From Chinchilla lanigera (lineage: Eukaryota > Chordata > Mammalia > Rodentia > Chinchillidae): DNA of 64,000 nucleotides. Positions 24,031 to 37,329 of the stretch are shown piece after piece (position 1 is the first letter of the stretch; every line of letters begins with the position of its first letter). A program made the position numbers and the translations under genes. The stretch is taken from positions 6,802,263 to 6,866,262 of the forward strand of contig NW_004955427.1 in assembly GCF_000276665.1 (NCBI RefSeq), read 5' to 3'. The notes under the pieces were generated by a model. That model worked only from the letters and a program-made list of their open reading frames with translations. It was not told the DNA's origin and searched no databases.

Positions 24031-26454
24031 ATACGTCTTTTTCGTAGATATTTACTGCTTTCTTCTATATTACAATATCTGGTGAAATAAACACCAGTTT
24101 GATAAATAGGAAAATATTCTAACACAGAACAAAATCCCTAGGTAGGGAAGATCCAGTGCTTCAATTCCAAATATAACCAATTCTGTGGTGTAACAGCCTT
24201 TCCTTAAACATACTAAGTGGGTATTTCATTCCACTTGTGGTTGCAAGAATACTCTTCCATACGAATAACTAATATGTATGTACTTGGAGATACTTCAGTG
24301 GACCATAGCTCTCCCACTTGGGGCTATAAAGAAAAACACAATCTTCCTGTAGGTATTAAATTCTTTACAGTATATTAATATGACAACATACATTCCCCTG
24401 AACCTTCTGTTCCTTAAATAAATTACCTTAGTTTCTTAAGCTGATCTTCCAACCAGTTGCTTTCGTTGTTTCTTTTCTAGCCATATTTCAATTTGCTTGC
24501 AGCTCTTAAAATTTAATTTTTTTATAAATACTGTTGCAGATATGATCCCATTACAGACCATATTTGCATGTGGTCATTTTACACACTACAAGTTTATTAA
24601 GGCAGCCTTAACCACCAATGTAGCCTGTCAGCTCCTTTATTTGTTTAAGCTTAAGTACATTTCATCCAAAAGGCTTCTCAATTTTTTTAGCCAATCTCAT
24701 TAATTGCATAAATAAAGCTATTAATTATAACCATATCATGACCATTAATTAAAACATGCACAAAAATAAACACACATACCTGAACCCTAGTGATAAAGAG
24801 GACCATTTCTCATAGCAGCAGAATTAAATCCAAGAAAATGTGTCAAGTCCTTTACCAGGATAAAGGAAGAGGGTTCAGATCAGCTTCACATCAGTACCAT
24901 GACATTTAGTTAATTCCTTAGATAGATAAGCCTATTAAGAATGGATTAACACTTTCCTTGAGATGTTACCAAAGGTTAAGCTTTAACAGAAATTTAAGAG
25001 AAGAAATTTTACAATAATTTCATATGCAACTCATAATGCTGAACCAGGATTTGAGAAGACCGTTCTTCAATTTAGGTATTTTAGGCTTATATTTTGCATA
25101 CATATAGTAGCTTTTAATATGTAACTATTAAGAAAATAAGGAAGTTTATCACTGTAGACATAAAAATGTTTACTTGCAGTCTGAAATGGAATAAACTGCG
25201 TGGTATTCATTCCAGAGTCTTCAATAGTGCTTGTATCATAACATCTACATTAAAAATAGAAAAGAGACAAATATAGCCATTGAATCATGACGTGTGAAAA
25301 TACATATTCAGTAAATGCTTGTTTGATCTGAAAAGGAAACAACCTAGGGAAAGATGCAGAGAGTGAAGGAAACAGCTTTTTATCGGTATAAATTTGATTA
25401 ATAACCTGAGATGTCACAAAAACAAAGTTAGGTCAGAATACACTAGAAAATGTGTAAACAAAACTTGAAATAATAATTTTCAATGAAGCAGAAAAGGCGC
25501 AGCAGTACAGGAAATGAACTGCGCAGTGACTAAAAGTAACCATAAAGATCGGTGGTCCTAAATTTTAGTGAGCCCACCCTGTTTCAAAACCACAAATCAG
25601 ATTCATTACCATTTCTGATGTAAAGATATTTGAGAGGTAGAGATTATGCTGAGTAGAATGAGAATATTTATAGGATCTAGAGTTGGACATTAAAAGGAAG
25701 ATTTTGTAGGGTGCTAAAATGTCTTTACTTTTGTACAGAAGACAGTCCCAGAAAAAAAGATGATTAATTTCCCTCTGATATTAAAAAAGATAATCATGTC
25801 AAGTACTTGCAGAAAGGGAAAAATATGACCAAGATGATGACCATCATTATTTACACCTGCATATAAATGTCAGAGTTTTCATTATGATTCCAGGGAAATG
25901 AGGAGAATTTGAAAAGTCTATTTTCTCTACTACACAATGATGCACTCACATTTCTTAGTATCTTCACTCACAAAACGCTATCAATACAAGCTTTAAAAAG
26001 CAGAATTTTGGGAAGAGAACAATTATGTAATTATAATGATAATGGCAACACTGGTTATATTATTCGCAACTTAAGGACACAAACAGCATTACAGTAAACA
26101 GTAAGATTGAAACCCAGGTTCAATGTGACCTTAGGGGTAGCAAGGGTAAAATGAATGCAAATATGATAATGTACTTTAAAGACTGGAAACAAGCAAATGA
26201 AGCCATGGGAAAGATATTGTTCTAAAGTATTTATTTGTTCATTCACCAAGTTATGAAAATAATGGAGGAAAAAAAGGACAGTGAACTTAAACTTTAAAAA
26301 TAATTACAATATTGGTTTCTCAGAATGTTTACTCTTTGCAAGGAATAACAATTTTTGAAAGTTTTTTCTTAGAGCTGGAACATGTACTTAAATCATTTAA
26401 TTTTCCCACGTTTGAATAGTTAAATTGATTGTTTAATTTAATTACGTACTTGTG
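24031..26454. other. no gene seen
   Basis: AT-rich unique sequence. I see no coding, RNA-gene or recognisable transposon signal. Confidence 0.55.
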
Positions 26455-26537
26455 TTCTTCGATATTTGGGGATCAAATTCAGGACCTCGCACATGCTAGC
26501 GAAGCACTCTACCACTGAGCTATATCCCTTGCCTGAC
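26455..26537 (-). mobile_element. ID-type SINE fragment
   Basis: Reversed tRNA-type body: GGGGATCAAATTCAGGACC (B-box side), GCTAGCGAAGCACTCTACC, ACTGAGCTATATCCC (A-box side). No long A-tail is evident, so it is an older copy. Confidence 0.7.
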
Positions 26538-27226
26538 TCCTTAATTTTAAATCAATGTATCTTATTATTATTAAGCATTCACTTTTCAATTCTGTTTAAT
26601 TAATAGTTACTGCAAATGTTTTATGTACAAATGGAAGTATACTTGTATACAATTCAGACCAAGACAGGATGGTACTAGAAATTCTAGAGTTCAGGTGGTT
26701 AAATCCCAACTCAACTAGCTTCAGTAAAATAATGGCCAAGAGTTTCAGGGAGTTGTACTTTTGTTTCAGACTCGGTTTAGTTTGCAGGGGCTCAAGTATG
26801 TATCATTCCTCTGCACTGATTCTAGTGGTAAGCAATGTCTCGCATGCAGAAGGTAGCAGGGTCACCATTGGCAGTTTTAGGCTTTTACTATTCTCCCAAC
26901 TTATTACCCCTATGAAAATCAACAGTTTGAGGAAATGCCTAGTTTAGCTTATGCATTAAGAGTTACAAGAATCAGAAGGTTGATAGGTTGATAGGAGACT
27001 TTATTGTAGCTGTGCAGAATAAGAAGAAAATGAAGAAATAATTCCTGAGTCACTAATTATGCAAAATCCAAGTGTCCACCTCAGACACCTGTTCGCCAGA
27101 GCTCTCTATGTAAGACTCATGAAAAGATGAGTGGGGGCTGTCTCTACTCATCACCGACTTTGACTATTCACCTCATCTCATCAGCTCTCAGGTTTGTACA
27201 AAATGGGGGCATCAACAGTTGTTCTG

Positions 27227-27339
27227 GGGGTTGGGGATATAGCTCAGCCGCACAGCACCTGCCTGGCAAGTGCAAGGTCATGAGTTCGATTCCTAGTACC
27301 AGAAGAAAACAAAAAAAAAACCAAACAAACAAAAAAAAA
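27227..27339 (+). mobile_element. ID-type SINE with perfect target-site duplication
   Basis: tRNA-derived SINE with A box TAGCTCAGCCG (27240-27250) and B box AGTTCGATTCC (27283-27293), then a tail of A-rich CAAA units. It is flanked by a perfect 12-base duplication ACAGTTGTTCTG (27215-27226 and 27340-27351). That fixes its ends and marks it as an L1-driven insertion of moderate age. Confidence 0.95.
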
Positions 27340-27959
27340 ACAGTTGTTCTGAAGAGATGATGACCTATTTGTTAAATGAAAGTTCCAAGGTAACACATGC
27401 TCCTTGTTTACTTTATCAGACACTCCTTGTAATTTTCCAATGCATCTCCTGTACTTTACATACAGAATGGACCTAGCTTTTGATCTGCTTTTGGAGAAAG
27501 TCTATGGCATTTCTTCAAGAAAACTCATCCACTCTCATGGCCTTAAATGCCATTTATAGATCCACGCTAAACACTTATTCCCCTTGTAACTCCAGCTCAT
27601 AGGTCCAAATAAATCCTTCTTGTTTCCACATGAGTATCTGATAGACCCAAAGAGAACTTGTTATATCATAGAATTCAAATCCACTTCCTTTTGTGTGACT
27701 CCCGTACCAGTAAACAACGTTGCAAGTCTGCAGTATGTAAGATAAAAAAGGAGGAATTGCTCTTGTCTCTGTTTCCTTGTCCTTCACATCTAACTTACTG
27801 ATTAGTTATGCAGTTCTTACTCTCAATACTTCTCTCAGATTCCGATAATTCCACTGCTCTCTATTGTCTCTTCTATGAATATTAACTATTATCTCCTGCC
27901 ACTTGGCCTCCTAGTTTATCTCGCTTGTCTTCCTGTGTCATCCTGTCAGCAGATCATCC

Positions 27960-28825
27960 AGAATACTCCTGATAAAAAGTAACATGGATCGCATCACAAA
28001 TAACCATCAAATCTCAGTCAGCTTCACATTTTCCCTGGAGTGAAAGTCCTTATCTCTGGAGCTATCCGGAAGGCCTGCGAGATGCGGTCTCTGCTATATT
28101 TCCGTCTCCTCGCTGGCTATCCCTGTCTTTCACCTACTCTAGCTCATTCTTACCTGAGGGGTTGCACGCCAGCCTCCCCTTTTGCCTGTCACAGCCTGTC
28201 ATCTTCTCCATCCCGATTCCTTTTTGTCAGCTATCAGTTTGAATATCATCTGTGTAGAATGTTCTCCAATTACTCAATCAGAAATGGCCATTCAACAGCG
28301 CTCCATTAGAGAAGCCTGCGAACTTTTTCTGCAATACCAAATGGCAATAGTTTAGGCCTTACAGCTACACCTAGGTTCTCTGCCAGAGCTGATTGACTCT
28401 GATGTAGCATCAGAAAAGCAGCATAGGTACTATGTGAATAAATGAGTGTGGTTCTGCTCTGCTAAAACTGTATTTGTGAGAACAAGCCTACATAGTTTGC
28501 CAATCTCTGTTATTTTGTTTTTTGGTTTTTTTGTTGTTTGTTTTTCTTCTGGTACCAGGAATCGAACTCATGACCTTGTGCTTGCCAAGCAGGTGCTGTG
28601 CTGTTGAGCTAAATCTCAGCCCCAGTTTGCCAATCTCTGACTGAGCACATCAAACTCTATCAATCCCCTACTTCAGAGAATTGTTCATACACTATGGTTT
28701 CCTTCATTAGAATTTAAACTCCATTGGAGCAGCAGTAACCTCGCTTATCTTACTCATTATTTTATTCCCATCCCCTAAAGCCTAGCACAGAGAGGGAAAT
28801 ACTTATTTAACGAATGAATAAATTA
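27960..28825 (+). repeat. L2 LINE 3' region, interrupted by an ID SINE
   Basis: CT-rich L2 3' sequence (28040-28290) is followed, after an unassigned stretch and the ID insertion, by the L2 terminal order: AGAATTTAAACTCCATTGGA, TTTTATTCCCATCCCC, AAAGCCTAGCACAGAG and CGAATGAATAAA (28705-28822). Confidence 0.65.
28510..28623 (-). mobile_element. ID-type SINE with perfect target-site duplication
   Basis: Reversed copy of the same SINE. Its T-rich tail comes first on the plus strand, then GGTACCAGGAATCGAACTC (B-box side) and TGAGCTAAATCTCAGCCCC (A-box side). It is flanked by a perfect 16-base duplication AGTTTGCCAATCTCTG (28494-28509 and 28624-28639). It sits inside an L2. Confidence 0.96.
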
Positions 28826-28829
28826 AGGA

Positions 28830-30489
28830 ACAAAACCGGTATATAAATTCAAAACACTACAAAAAATAAAAACACTACTTTAGAGAATCTACTTAATTTT
28901 CCATTCGCATAACAAAGATTAGAAAATTGCTACTATAAACAGATGATTTCTTACTATTTCAAAGCTTTCATTTATTCTTCAGGTACAATTGTACTACAGA
29001 ATGACAAAAAGTACAAAGGGAAATTTAAATGGTGATTACATTGTGTATATTTTACAAATTCTATTTATGACTTACATTAAAATACCTTTCTTAAGCCAAT
29101 AGTAAGCTAGTCAAAGCTAGTTAATTTTGTCCTCCATGTTATAGCTAGAAATATCTGGGGAAATTTTTGATTATTATTACTTGCCAAGGTGAGGGGAGAG
29201 TAATACAGGCAGGTAGAGGATAGCATTCAGGAATATTCTGTATTGTATGGTGCACAGGACATAGGCCCACAACAAAGACGGATCTTATTCAAAATAATAC
29301 TGAGGTTAAGATACCCTACCTCAGGCCCATGAAAATAGATCTTTGCTTTCATCATTTTCCTTTTTAGGGCAGTTCTCATGGAATATCAGGGTGCTACCTA
29401 ATTCTGTAGAAAAAGTCCGAAAATGTATGAGACAGCAGATTGTATTTCTTAAAGACTGTAACTTTGTATGAAATTCAAAGCAATCCTGAAGAGCTCATTT
29501 CACTTAGAGGATAAAAAGCGACCTTCACTGTCACATCTGTATTCCAGGAACATTCAGCCAGTCTGATAACCTCCTTGGAGGAATCAGACTTCAGCCAGTG
29601 TGTTCGTCGACTCACACAAGGTTAAATGGCTACGTACATTTTGTGATATTCACTGGCCAGATGACAACACTGACAGTAAATTTGAGCTGACATCCTCTGG
29701 CAGCAGGCAAACAGGAAAGGAAGGAAGAAGCGTTCCAAGGGCAAGAACAATACAGACAATATCCTTCCATAGTTTTCATGTCAGCCGGTGTCTTTGTTGT
29801 TACACTGCTGACATCAGTCACTGCTGCCTTAAATTGGCACCGTGCCACAATATCTCATCAAGTTTGGGTCACACAAACAATAGCAATAGTCCCTGGACAC
29901 TTTATGCAAGAGAGGATTTTCACTTTTAATGTTTTTTAAATTGCAACAGAAGGTAGCAAAAAATTGTCTAAATCCAGATATATAATTAAGGATATAAGGA
30001 ATAACTTTCATAAATATTACCTCATCCTACCTAATGGAACAGTGAATACGGGTGTGTGAATGTGTACATGTGTGTGTTGCAGTTATGGCATCACAGAAGA
30101 CACACAATGCAGGGTTGGCTCATCTCGATGTTCCTTCTATTATTAAATAATACCAAAGGCGTCTCATGAACAAAATGGCTAATTAAGTCAACCAGTCTCC
30201 TTGGTGCTTTATTATGGAGATTCTAGTCTCAGCTGTGATTATTCTTTCCTGCTGCCTTCCCAGGATGGTCTTTCGTGTGGGTCTTTCTCGCAGTTCTGTC
30301 TTTGGCCTCTGTCGTCTCATTCTGTGCTCTACTGTAAGGTTTCATTTGCTCTCATGGGTCCAGCTACCACTTCTCGGATTTCAAGTCTTTATCCACCTTT
30401 TCCCAATCTCACAAACATTTATTCTTCATTTTTATCAGCAGTAGACACACCTGTCTGGCGTCCTCTCCATACACCAGGCCCACAGCTTC
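28830..30489. other. no gene seen
   Basis: AT-rich, no recognisable gene. The part from 30200 onward becomes CT-rich and grades into the next L2-like block. Confidence 0.5.
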
Positions 30490-30960
30490 CTCCCCTTGGG
30501 TGAGCTTTTTCCACCCCTGCTCACCTCAGGCGTTCCACTGAGTAATACAAAAATGCAGAAGTACCCCGATTCTTCTTTCTCTCTAATGTTTAATTCATCA
30601 TAAAATTGTGCTCTTTATACCTCTGAAATATTCTTAAATGGGTGCACTTCTCCTCTGCCTCCCACCACATACTGGCCCATGACCATGTGATACTTCGGTG
30701 GTTAAAAGTTCTCAGTGTCACCTTATTGTTCTCGGGGTAAGGGATGCCTTGACATAAACTACAATGACTTCATGGCATGGATCTTTCTCACCTCTTTCTG
30801 GAGTCACATTTCTCCTCTTTGCCCAGCCACATTTCTGTCTTTGTCTTTCTCACAGTGCCAACTTCCTTCTCTCCCAACGGGCCCTGTCCGTGATACACTT
30901 GTTCTTACGGCACACTGAACACCCTGCTGTAGAAGAACTTCAGTTGCCTTCTGCTTGTGT
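30490..30960 (+). repeat. L2-like 3' sequence
   Basis: CT-rich sequence with GCTCACCTCAGGCGTTCC, CTCTTTGCCCAGCCACATTT and related phrases in the style of the L2 3' ORF end. It is diverged, with no clean terminus. Confidence 0.45.
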
Positions 30961-31589
30961 TTGATGCCACTTCTTATCCTCCGGAATTCAGTGTAAAAGC
31001 CATGTTAGTGGAGACGAGCACCCCCAGTAGCACTAGATCACAACTGGAGTCTGAAGTGTAACTAGATATTTTGCCTTTACAGTGTTTGTCTCTTTTGCTA
31101 CACTTTTAAGCTCGTATTTGCAATTTCAAACAGCATAGCTTTTCTCTCTACTAGACTGCAGTTTATCTGCATGAACTCAGTACTTTAACAACAAATAAAT
31201 TTATCTTGCCATTGAATAAATTAATCTCTCAATCAATAAGTATCAACATGTAGAGTATTCATTAAAAGTGCAAACAAAAGCTCACCTCGTACTTCTGGCA
31301 CATTCATCTATTCCCGCCATTCTTACATTTCTCGGTTTTCTATGGAGAATAGTTTTACAGTCATCGCCTAAACTTCAGGTCTAAATTTTCAGATTTCCTC
31401 AGGTTCTCCCTCCTTTATAACCTACCTCTCTTGCCCAGCACCATGGTTTCTGTCTGAATAGCACAGTTCCCATCAACCTTCTCAGTGCTGGTGCTGCTCT
31501 TTCCTGCTGCTGGAGGGCTTCATCCTGTCACTGGCTTATTGCAGAACCACCCAACTGTTTTCCACACCTGTTACTGAGTGGATCTAAAG

Positions 31590-31890
31590 TAAGAGTCCCA
31601 CAGTCACAGATGGTCCCTGACCTGGGGGGTGGTCACTGGGGGCGTAGTCTGGAAGGGTGTGTTCCCATCCCATTTCTTCCCTTCCTGTCTCACTCTGCTT
31701 TGCAGCTTCCATGCCCTGAACAGCTTTCCCCTCCCATGCCATTTCTGTCATGCTGTTTCTGCTTTGGAGCCGCCTGACCATTGACTGAATCTCCTGAAAC
31801 TGTGAAACAAATCTCTCCTTCTTCAAGTTGTAGGTGTCAGGTACTTTGTCCCAGTGGTGGGAAAGGGACTGCTGCAACATCTAATCTGCT
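31590..31890 (-). mobile_element. unnamed rodent-type interspersed repeat (family A), copy 1
   Basis: On the minus strand: ACCTACAACTTGAAGAAGG, then AGTTTCAGGAGATTCAGTC, CAATGGTCAGGCGGCTCC, AGAAACAGCATGACAGAAATG. The same order of phrases occurs in the copies at 44 kb and in part at 58 and 63 kb. It resembles the rodent URR1/hAT-Charlie style of repeat, but the assignment is from memory. Confidence 0.6.
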
Positions 31891-31939
31891 CCTACTTCAA
31901 TCCCCTAGTCCTCCAAAGGTACTGCTTCTGTTGCTTGCA

Positions 31940-32380
31940 TTATCAAAATGATTTTAGTCTCAACTGTCTATTCTATACAGTGGTCTGCATTCAGGTTCTC
32001 TACGATCCTGACTCAGTGGCCGTTTTCCCATGTTTATCCGGAAACGTTCTCCTTTGCCCAGCTTGTGTTTCCAACAAACTCAAGTAGTCCCTCCAGTCGA
32101 CGTGTGCCTTGCATTTACCACTCCCTCAACTTTCAGTGCAAGTTTCCGTACTAGTTTCTTATACCTCAGGCACAAATTCTACTTTGCTTACCGCCTTTTC
32201 CCAGTCTTTCAGCTAGGCATATCTTCCTCACATGAACTGCAAAAAAATTCCCCTTTTGTGCCTACGTCCATGTCTTATTCCCCATTCTAGACTACTCTCT
32301 CACAGTCTGGGACCCTTTCTTGTTTATCATTGCATAGACTACAATGTTTGTGCCTGTGGGCACAAATAATGTTCAACAGA
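31940..32380 (+). repeat. L2 LINE 3' region
   Basis: CT-rich L2-type sequence ending with the terminal order CATTCTAGACTACTCTCTC, GGGACCCTTTCTTGTTTATC and GCACAAATAATGTTCAACAG (32280-32380). Confidence 0.55.
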
Positions 32381-32979
32381 TAGCTATCTTTAATTAATTG
32401 CCTCATTTTTTATTTTTCCTGTATAGCTTCAGTCTACAAAAGGTAAATATCTTCTCATGTATTTTATGTGTTTATTTCAATTTTTATATCTTTTTTGAAA
32501 AGTTAGCTAAAAAATAATGTTTTATGAAATCTACCTCCTGTACCTTTTAAAAGTCCTTCATTATTTTTTTCCAAATCTGAAAAAAATGATAAGGGCAGAA
32601 TTTTTAAATATGATCTGGGAATGATGAGTATAAACATTTGTGGAAAATTCCTAATTTTCTGTAGTTAAAAATGACATATCTTCATAAACCAGTCAAAGAC
32701 TGCAGAATGAAAAAACACATCTAAATTAATAATGTATACTATAAACATGAAAATAATAGCCCTGGAAAGCTTGAAGTTGGGGTTTATTGCAGCAATTATC
32801 CTTCATTTCAGGTGTTCCTTCAGGGTGTTAAACACAGGCATTCTCAAAGCTTTAAGCCGGGCGAGGTTACTTTGCTATTCATTTTCTTGGGAGTCAACCT
32901 TCAAACTGGTATTTTGAATTACTAACACCATAGGCTTTTTTTCTTTTTTGCAAATGCAAACAGATATAGAATTTAAAAT

Positions 32980-33235
32980 GACTTTTTAAAAATTTATTTT
33001 AAACTGATACATTAAAACGTAAAGAATATGGACTTTAGTGGGTTATTTTGTAATGTTTTGATACATGTACAGATAGTACACGGCTCGCATCACATGTATC
33101 CTCTCAGATACTTGTTGTTTATGGTGAAGCTGTCCAAATCCTTTTTTCTAGCTTTTAAAAATGTAGCTTTTAAAAGTTGTTGTTAAAAACAGTTACTCTG
33201 CTGTGCAAAAACACAAAACCTTTTGCTCTTATCTA
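32980..33235 (-). mobile_element. old L1 3'UTR fragment (L1M-like), antisense
   Basis: AATGTTTTGATACATGTACAG (33050-33070) followed by CGGCTCGCATCACATGTATC and TACTTGTTGTTTATGGTG follows the reversed 3'UTR of old mammalian L1 (ATGTTTTGATATATGTATAC ... CCATCACCTCACATACTTATC). Confidence 0.6.
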
Positions 33236-33796
33236 AGTACAGCTTAGTACTTGCTTACCGATTGTAAACATACTCTACCAAGTACTCTGCCCGTATTTGC
33301 TGGTAAAATTTTTCTGTTTTCAAACAGCTTCTGTTTTACTCTCAGTATTCCTACTACATAAGCCATACAATCACGAAGATTTGTTGCTAAGACATTCACA
33401 TTTAAGTGTTTTGTATTTACTTCATTGCTCCGGGCCATATGTGCGCACACACAAATACACACTCATTTCAATAGGGTTAGTAAAATGCACGTAGTATAAA
33501 AGATTTAAAGGTTAAAATGGGAATGTGAAATATAAAGTTGAAATACCATCTTTAAAGAATGTACCCATATGAAAATCATGGTGGTAAAGCCACAAATCAA
33601 CCAATTTATAAAAATCTTTCCTCTTTGCCTTTCAAGGCTTTTCAGAGTTTAAAAACCACTGAAGTACTTTCTGTGAAGTAAGTTAACGTGCATAGATGGA
33701 ATTATCTAAATATAGCATAGTTCCATCTTTGCACTGTTTAGAAGGTATTTTTAGAAAAGAGTGAAGTTTTAACTCTTTAATTCTCTTTCTTTTGCA

Positions 33797-33840
33797 GCGC
33801 TGGGGATCCAATCTAGGACATTGCACATGCAAGGTCCATG
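33797..33840 (-). mobile_element. short ID-type SINE remnant
   Basis: GCGCTGGGGATCCAATC followed by CACATGCAAGGTCCATG resembles the reversed B-box half of the SINE. Confidence 0.4.
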
Positions 33841-34049
33841 TTTCCAAAGAGAAAATTTAACTCTCATGAAAGGAAGTGTGAGCATTATATTTTAAACTTG
33901 TGGTGTGGTATGGAACCAACCTATCATTTACTAAGATACCTTTATATGTGGCAAGGGGAAGGTGTATTAAAAGTGAAATTACAATGAAGAAATTCTACTC
34001 TGTTAGTTTATTTTAACATTGGTCTGGCGTTTAATTATTATTTCTTTCT

Positions 34050-34204
34050 TTTCTTTTTTGGTCTTTTTGAGACAGGGTCTCGCTATGCAGTTCAGACTGG
34101 ACATGAGCTCACTTTGTAGCCCAGGCTGGTCTCAAACTTGCAAGGATCCTCCTGTCTCAGCCTCCTGAGTGCTGGGTTTACAGGCATGCGCCATCACGGC
34201 CGGC
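34050..34204 (-). mobile_element. B1-like (7SL-derived) SINE
   Basis: Reversed B1: TTTTGAGACAGGGTCTCGC, TTGTAGCCCAGGCTGGTCTC, GATCCTCCTGTCTCAGCCTC, GAGTGCTGGGTTTACAGGC and GCGCCATCACGGCCGGC. It is flanked by an 11-base duplication with one mismatch (TATTTCTTTCT at 34039-34049, TACTTCTTTCT at 34205-34215). Confidence 0.93.
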
Positions 34205-34489
34205 TACTTCTTTCTAAGATAAAAACATCAAGGCAATTTAGATGAAAAAAAGCATTTTTTATAAACATTGACACCATAAATGTTGAGAAAACAGTTGGAT
34301 TGAATAGCAGTCTAATCTCATTCCTTAGCAATAACAGCAGTGATAATTATTACTGCAGCTCTTACTCCTATATTTGTGAACATTTTATAGTTTCTGCGTT
34401 TTAATCTACAGAACTCATAGTGTACATTTTGTAGCACACACATTTATCTTTGGAATGATAGGTAAAACATTTTAAACACTTTGGAGCTT

Positions 34490-34740
34490 AAATTTATTGA
34501 ATAGTTCATGGGCATCATGCATTATGAAAAGTATTTTACTTGTATATTCTCAGATAATTCTTTAATTCTTATAATGCCTCTGTGGAGTGTCATTATCCCA
34601 ACCTAATTGAACTGATGTTTAGAAAATTAAATCATTTCCCCATATCACACAGCTAGTAATTAGCAGAACTTTGATTCAAACTCAAGGCTTTCTAATTGCA
34701 GATCCTGTGCTGCTTCTAATCCTCCCACAATGTGGTCTCC
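34490..34740 (-). repeat. MIR SINE
   Basis: A nearly full reversed MIR: ATTTATTGAATAG, TTTAATTCTTATAATGCC, GTCATTATCCC, TAAATCATTTCCC, ATCACACAGCTAGTAATTAG, CAGAACTTTGATTCAAACTC and the terminal side TGTGCTGC. This is the best preserved MIR in the window. Confidence 0.85.
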
Positions 34741-36304
34741 CTAAACTGGGGTTTATTTACCTAAGACTGTCACAATATGTAATTGTAACAGCACTGATGT
34801 GTGGGAGAAAATATCTACATTTAAAAAATTGAAAGTGTGGTTCAGAGAAATACCCGAGCTCCTAAGAAAGTATCACAGTTACAGAGGGATCACAGTTTGT
34901 TTAAATTTAGAGCCCCAGCTGTTTTCCTCTTACTAGTTTCACTGGGCTTTGAGCAGTGATGGAGAAATCTCTCATCTTGGTTCTTCAATGAGGTGGCCAC
35001 TAGTCCACGTGACTGCTCAGCACTGAAAGGTGGCTCATGTTACTGCAGAGTGTGCCTTACATTTTACTGAATTGTGATGAAGTTCAGAGTTCAGCGGTCC
35101 ACATGTCCCATGGCTGCCTTCTTGACCGTGCAGTTCTTATTGAGCTCAGAAATCCTGTTCTCCTACCAAAACATGGAGAAATTTATGAAAAAAATTTAAG
35201 TGAACTCAGTCATAAATAAACTCAATTTTAAATAAATTCAATTACTTCTCATTTGTGTTAATCCTTTAATTTAATATGACCTGGAATTTCCAAGTAACCA
35301 AACCCAGTCATATTCAATCCAGAACAAAAATTTTCCATTTCCCATTTTTGCTCTAAGGTGAACTTTTCTCTGGTTGCTTTATTTCTATTCATTTTAATTT
35401 TCTCAAATTGCCTAAGAATTAAAAAAACACATTAAATCATATTGAAAAACTATTTCATGTCCTCAACAGACTCCCCCTTTATATGTCTGTCTCTAGAAAA
35501 TGTGAACGCAGTTTCCAAGCTTTTTACAGTAAATTTGTGTTTTGTGTTTTACTGGCCATGTTCTGGCATTCACAGATCAGTAAATCCCGATTTGGAAAAG
35601 CAAGCAACAGAGAGGAGGCAGTTAGTTCAGAAGGGACTGAGCATAAACTCAAGGTTCCTAATCTGGTCAAACAAGCCAAGGCACGAAGCTTTCAGTCTTT
35701 CAGTTCCGCTTACACAGGAAAACAAACCAGTCTTACGAAAAGCAAGTATTTCCCCAGACTAAAGTTGCTTGCAATTTACCTCAGTATTACCTTAGGCTAC
35801 CTTTACGATGAAGGGCTCTGAGGGAACCCCATCTTCTGTAGGAGCCCTCCACGCTGTTACAGGACCTGAGTTTACATACAGATTGCATTTCCATCTTACA
35901 ACTAATCTTGGAATTCGCTCGGATAATATCTGTACTTCTGAGAATCAGTGAATGAAACATTTTTTTTTAAATCTTGTGGAACGGAACTACATTTTTCTCA
36001 TGCTTCTTCTTTGTTTTCTCTTCCTTCCTGTTCTCCAAAATCCAGACAGTTGTCGAAGTGGCCTGATTAAGAAAAGCTGAGTTCATTGAAAAAGAAAGGT
36101 TTGTGCTAATATTGTTTGGACAATTAGATGCATATATCTGGAACTCTGAGTAACTAATTTACACCTAACAATATATAATGTATTAACCATTGTTACTCTC
36201 TTATTGTTCTGAAATTTTATTTTACTTTTTTTCTGTTGAAAACAAAATTTTAAAAAGAGGAAAAGCTGTTCACCTATACTAATGCACCTATACTAATACT
36301 AATT
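34741..36304. other. no gene seen
   Basis: Two overlapping plus-strand frames at 35442-35821 lack any recognisable domain, and I regard them as chance. The rest is AT-rich. Confidence 0.5.
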
Positions 36305-36397
36305 TTTTTGTTTGTTTTTTTCTGGTACCAGGAATAGAACTCATGACCTCGCGCCTGTCAGGCAGACTCTGTTCCACTGAGCTAAATCCCCAGCCCC
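36305..36397 (-). mobile_element. ID-type SINE
   Basis: A reversed copy with a T-rich tail, GGTACCAGGAATAGAACTC and TGAGCTAAATCCCCAGCCCC. The flanking duplication is not evident. The left flank repeats CACCTATACTAAT. Confidence 0.9.
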
Positions 36398-37329
36398 ATA
36401 AACAGTATTTTTATGACCATGTCACTGATTTTTCTTAAAATCCAATTTTCTTAAAATTGTTCCTCCATGTGAGGAACAATTAGACTGGCTTATTGTACAC
36501 ATTGCTAATTCTCAACCAAACCTGAAAATAAAGCGTGCTCTGATATATTCTCTGGACTCAGGGGTTATGTCAAAACTGCATCGTCTTCATAAATATGAGA
36601 TACACTCAGTCCATCAGCATCTCCAACCTGTTTGTTTTCCAGATTTCACTGTAGAACCTACACATTTTTCTCTTGAGACTATAATCCTGATTGTTCTATG
36701 AAGTATGAGATTAATTTTTAAATTATTATTTCCTGGAATGTTTCATAAAGAAAGTAGACTTAAAAAATGTGAAAAATGGAATTATAAAATAATAATATAT
36801 CCTTTTTATTTTAGTACCAGTCTACTGTTTTGTAGAAATTTGAGCATACAATAAATGTCAGCAATCAGAACATAGCAAGTGTACAAACCATGCAGCCTAA
36901 GATACATAAAACACTAGAACATTTTGATAAAAATTAAAATACTATATGAAGCAATAAAACTCAAATTAAGACTGATACAATAACTTATTGAGAAATTAAA
37001 ATTAAATTTTCATTGAGCCAAAATTTTAATGGCTCAAAGTACCAAGTTAAATTACTTGTTTTCAAGAAAGTTTTAAAAGTGACAATAAAATTGTTTCTGC
37101 AAAACATATGCCATGATAGAAGGTAACTTTGTGGTCTATTTGAAATTTTCTGAAAGATATCAAAAGAATTAATCACCCTTACTCAGGGAAGCTTAGGTAT
37201 CTGCTTTTGTCTTTTGTTAACAGTAAGATTCAAAAAGAACTTATTGAAATGCTAGATGTGGTTCTTAAGAAATGAAATGCACCTCTCCTAGCTTGACCCT
37301 TTTTTCTTTATAAGACTGTGTTTTTTGTT
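36398..37329. other. no gene seen
   Basis: AT-rich sequence with no feature that I can support. Confidence 0.5.

Noticed and set aside
27227..27339. A tRNA gene (A and B boxes present)
   Set aside because: A-rich tail, target duplication and many sister copies show that it is a SINE, not a functional tRNA.
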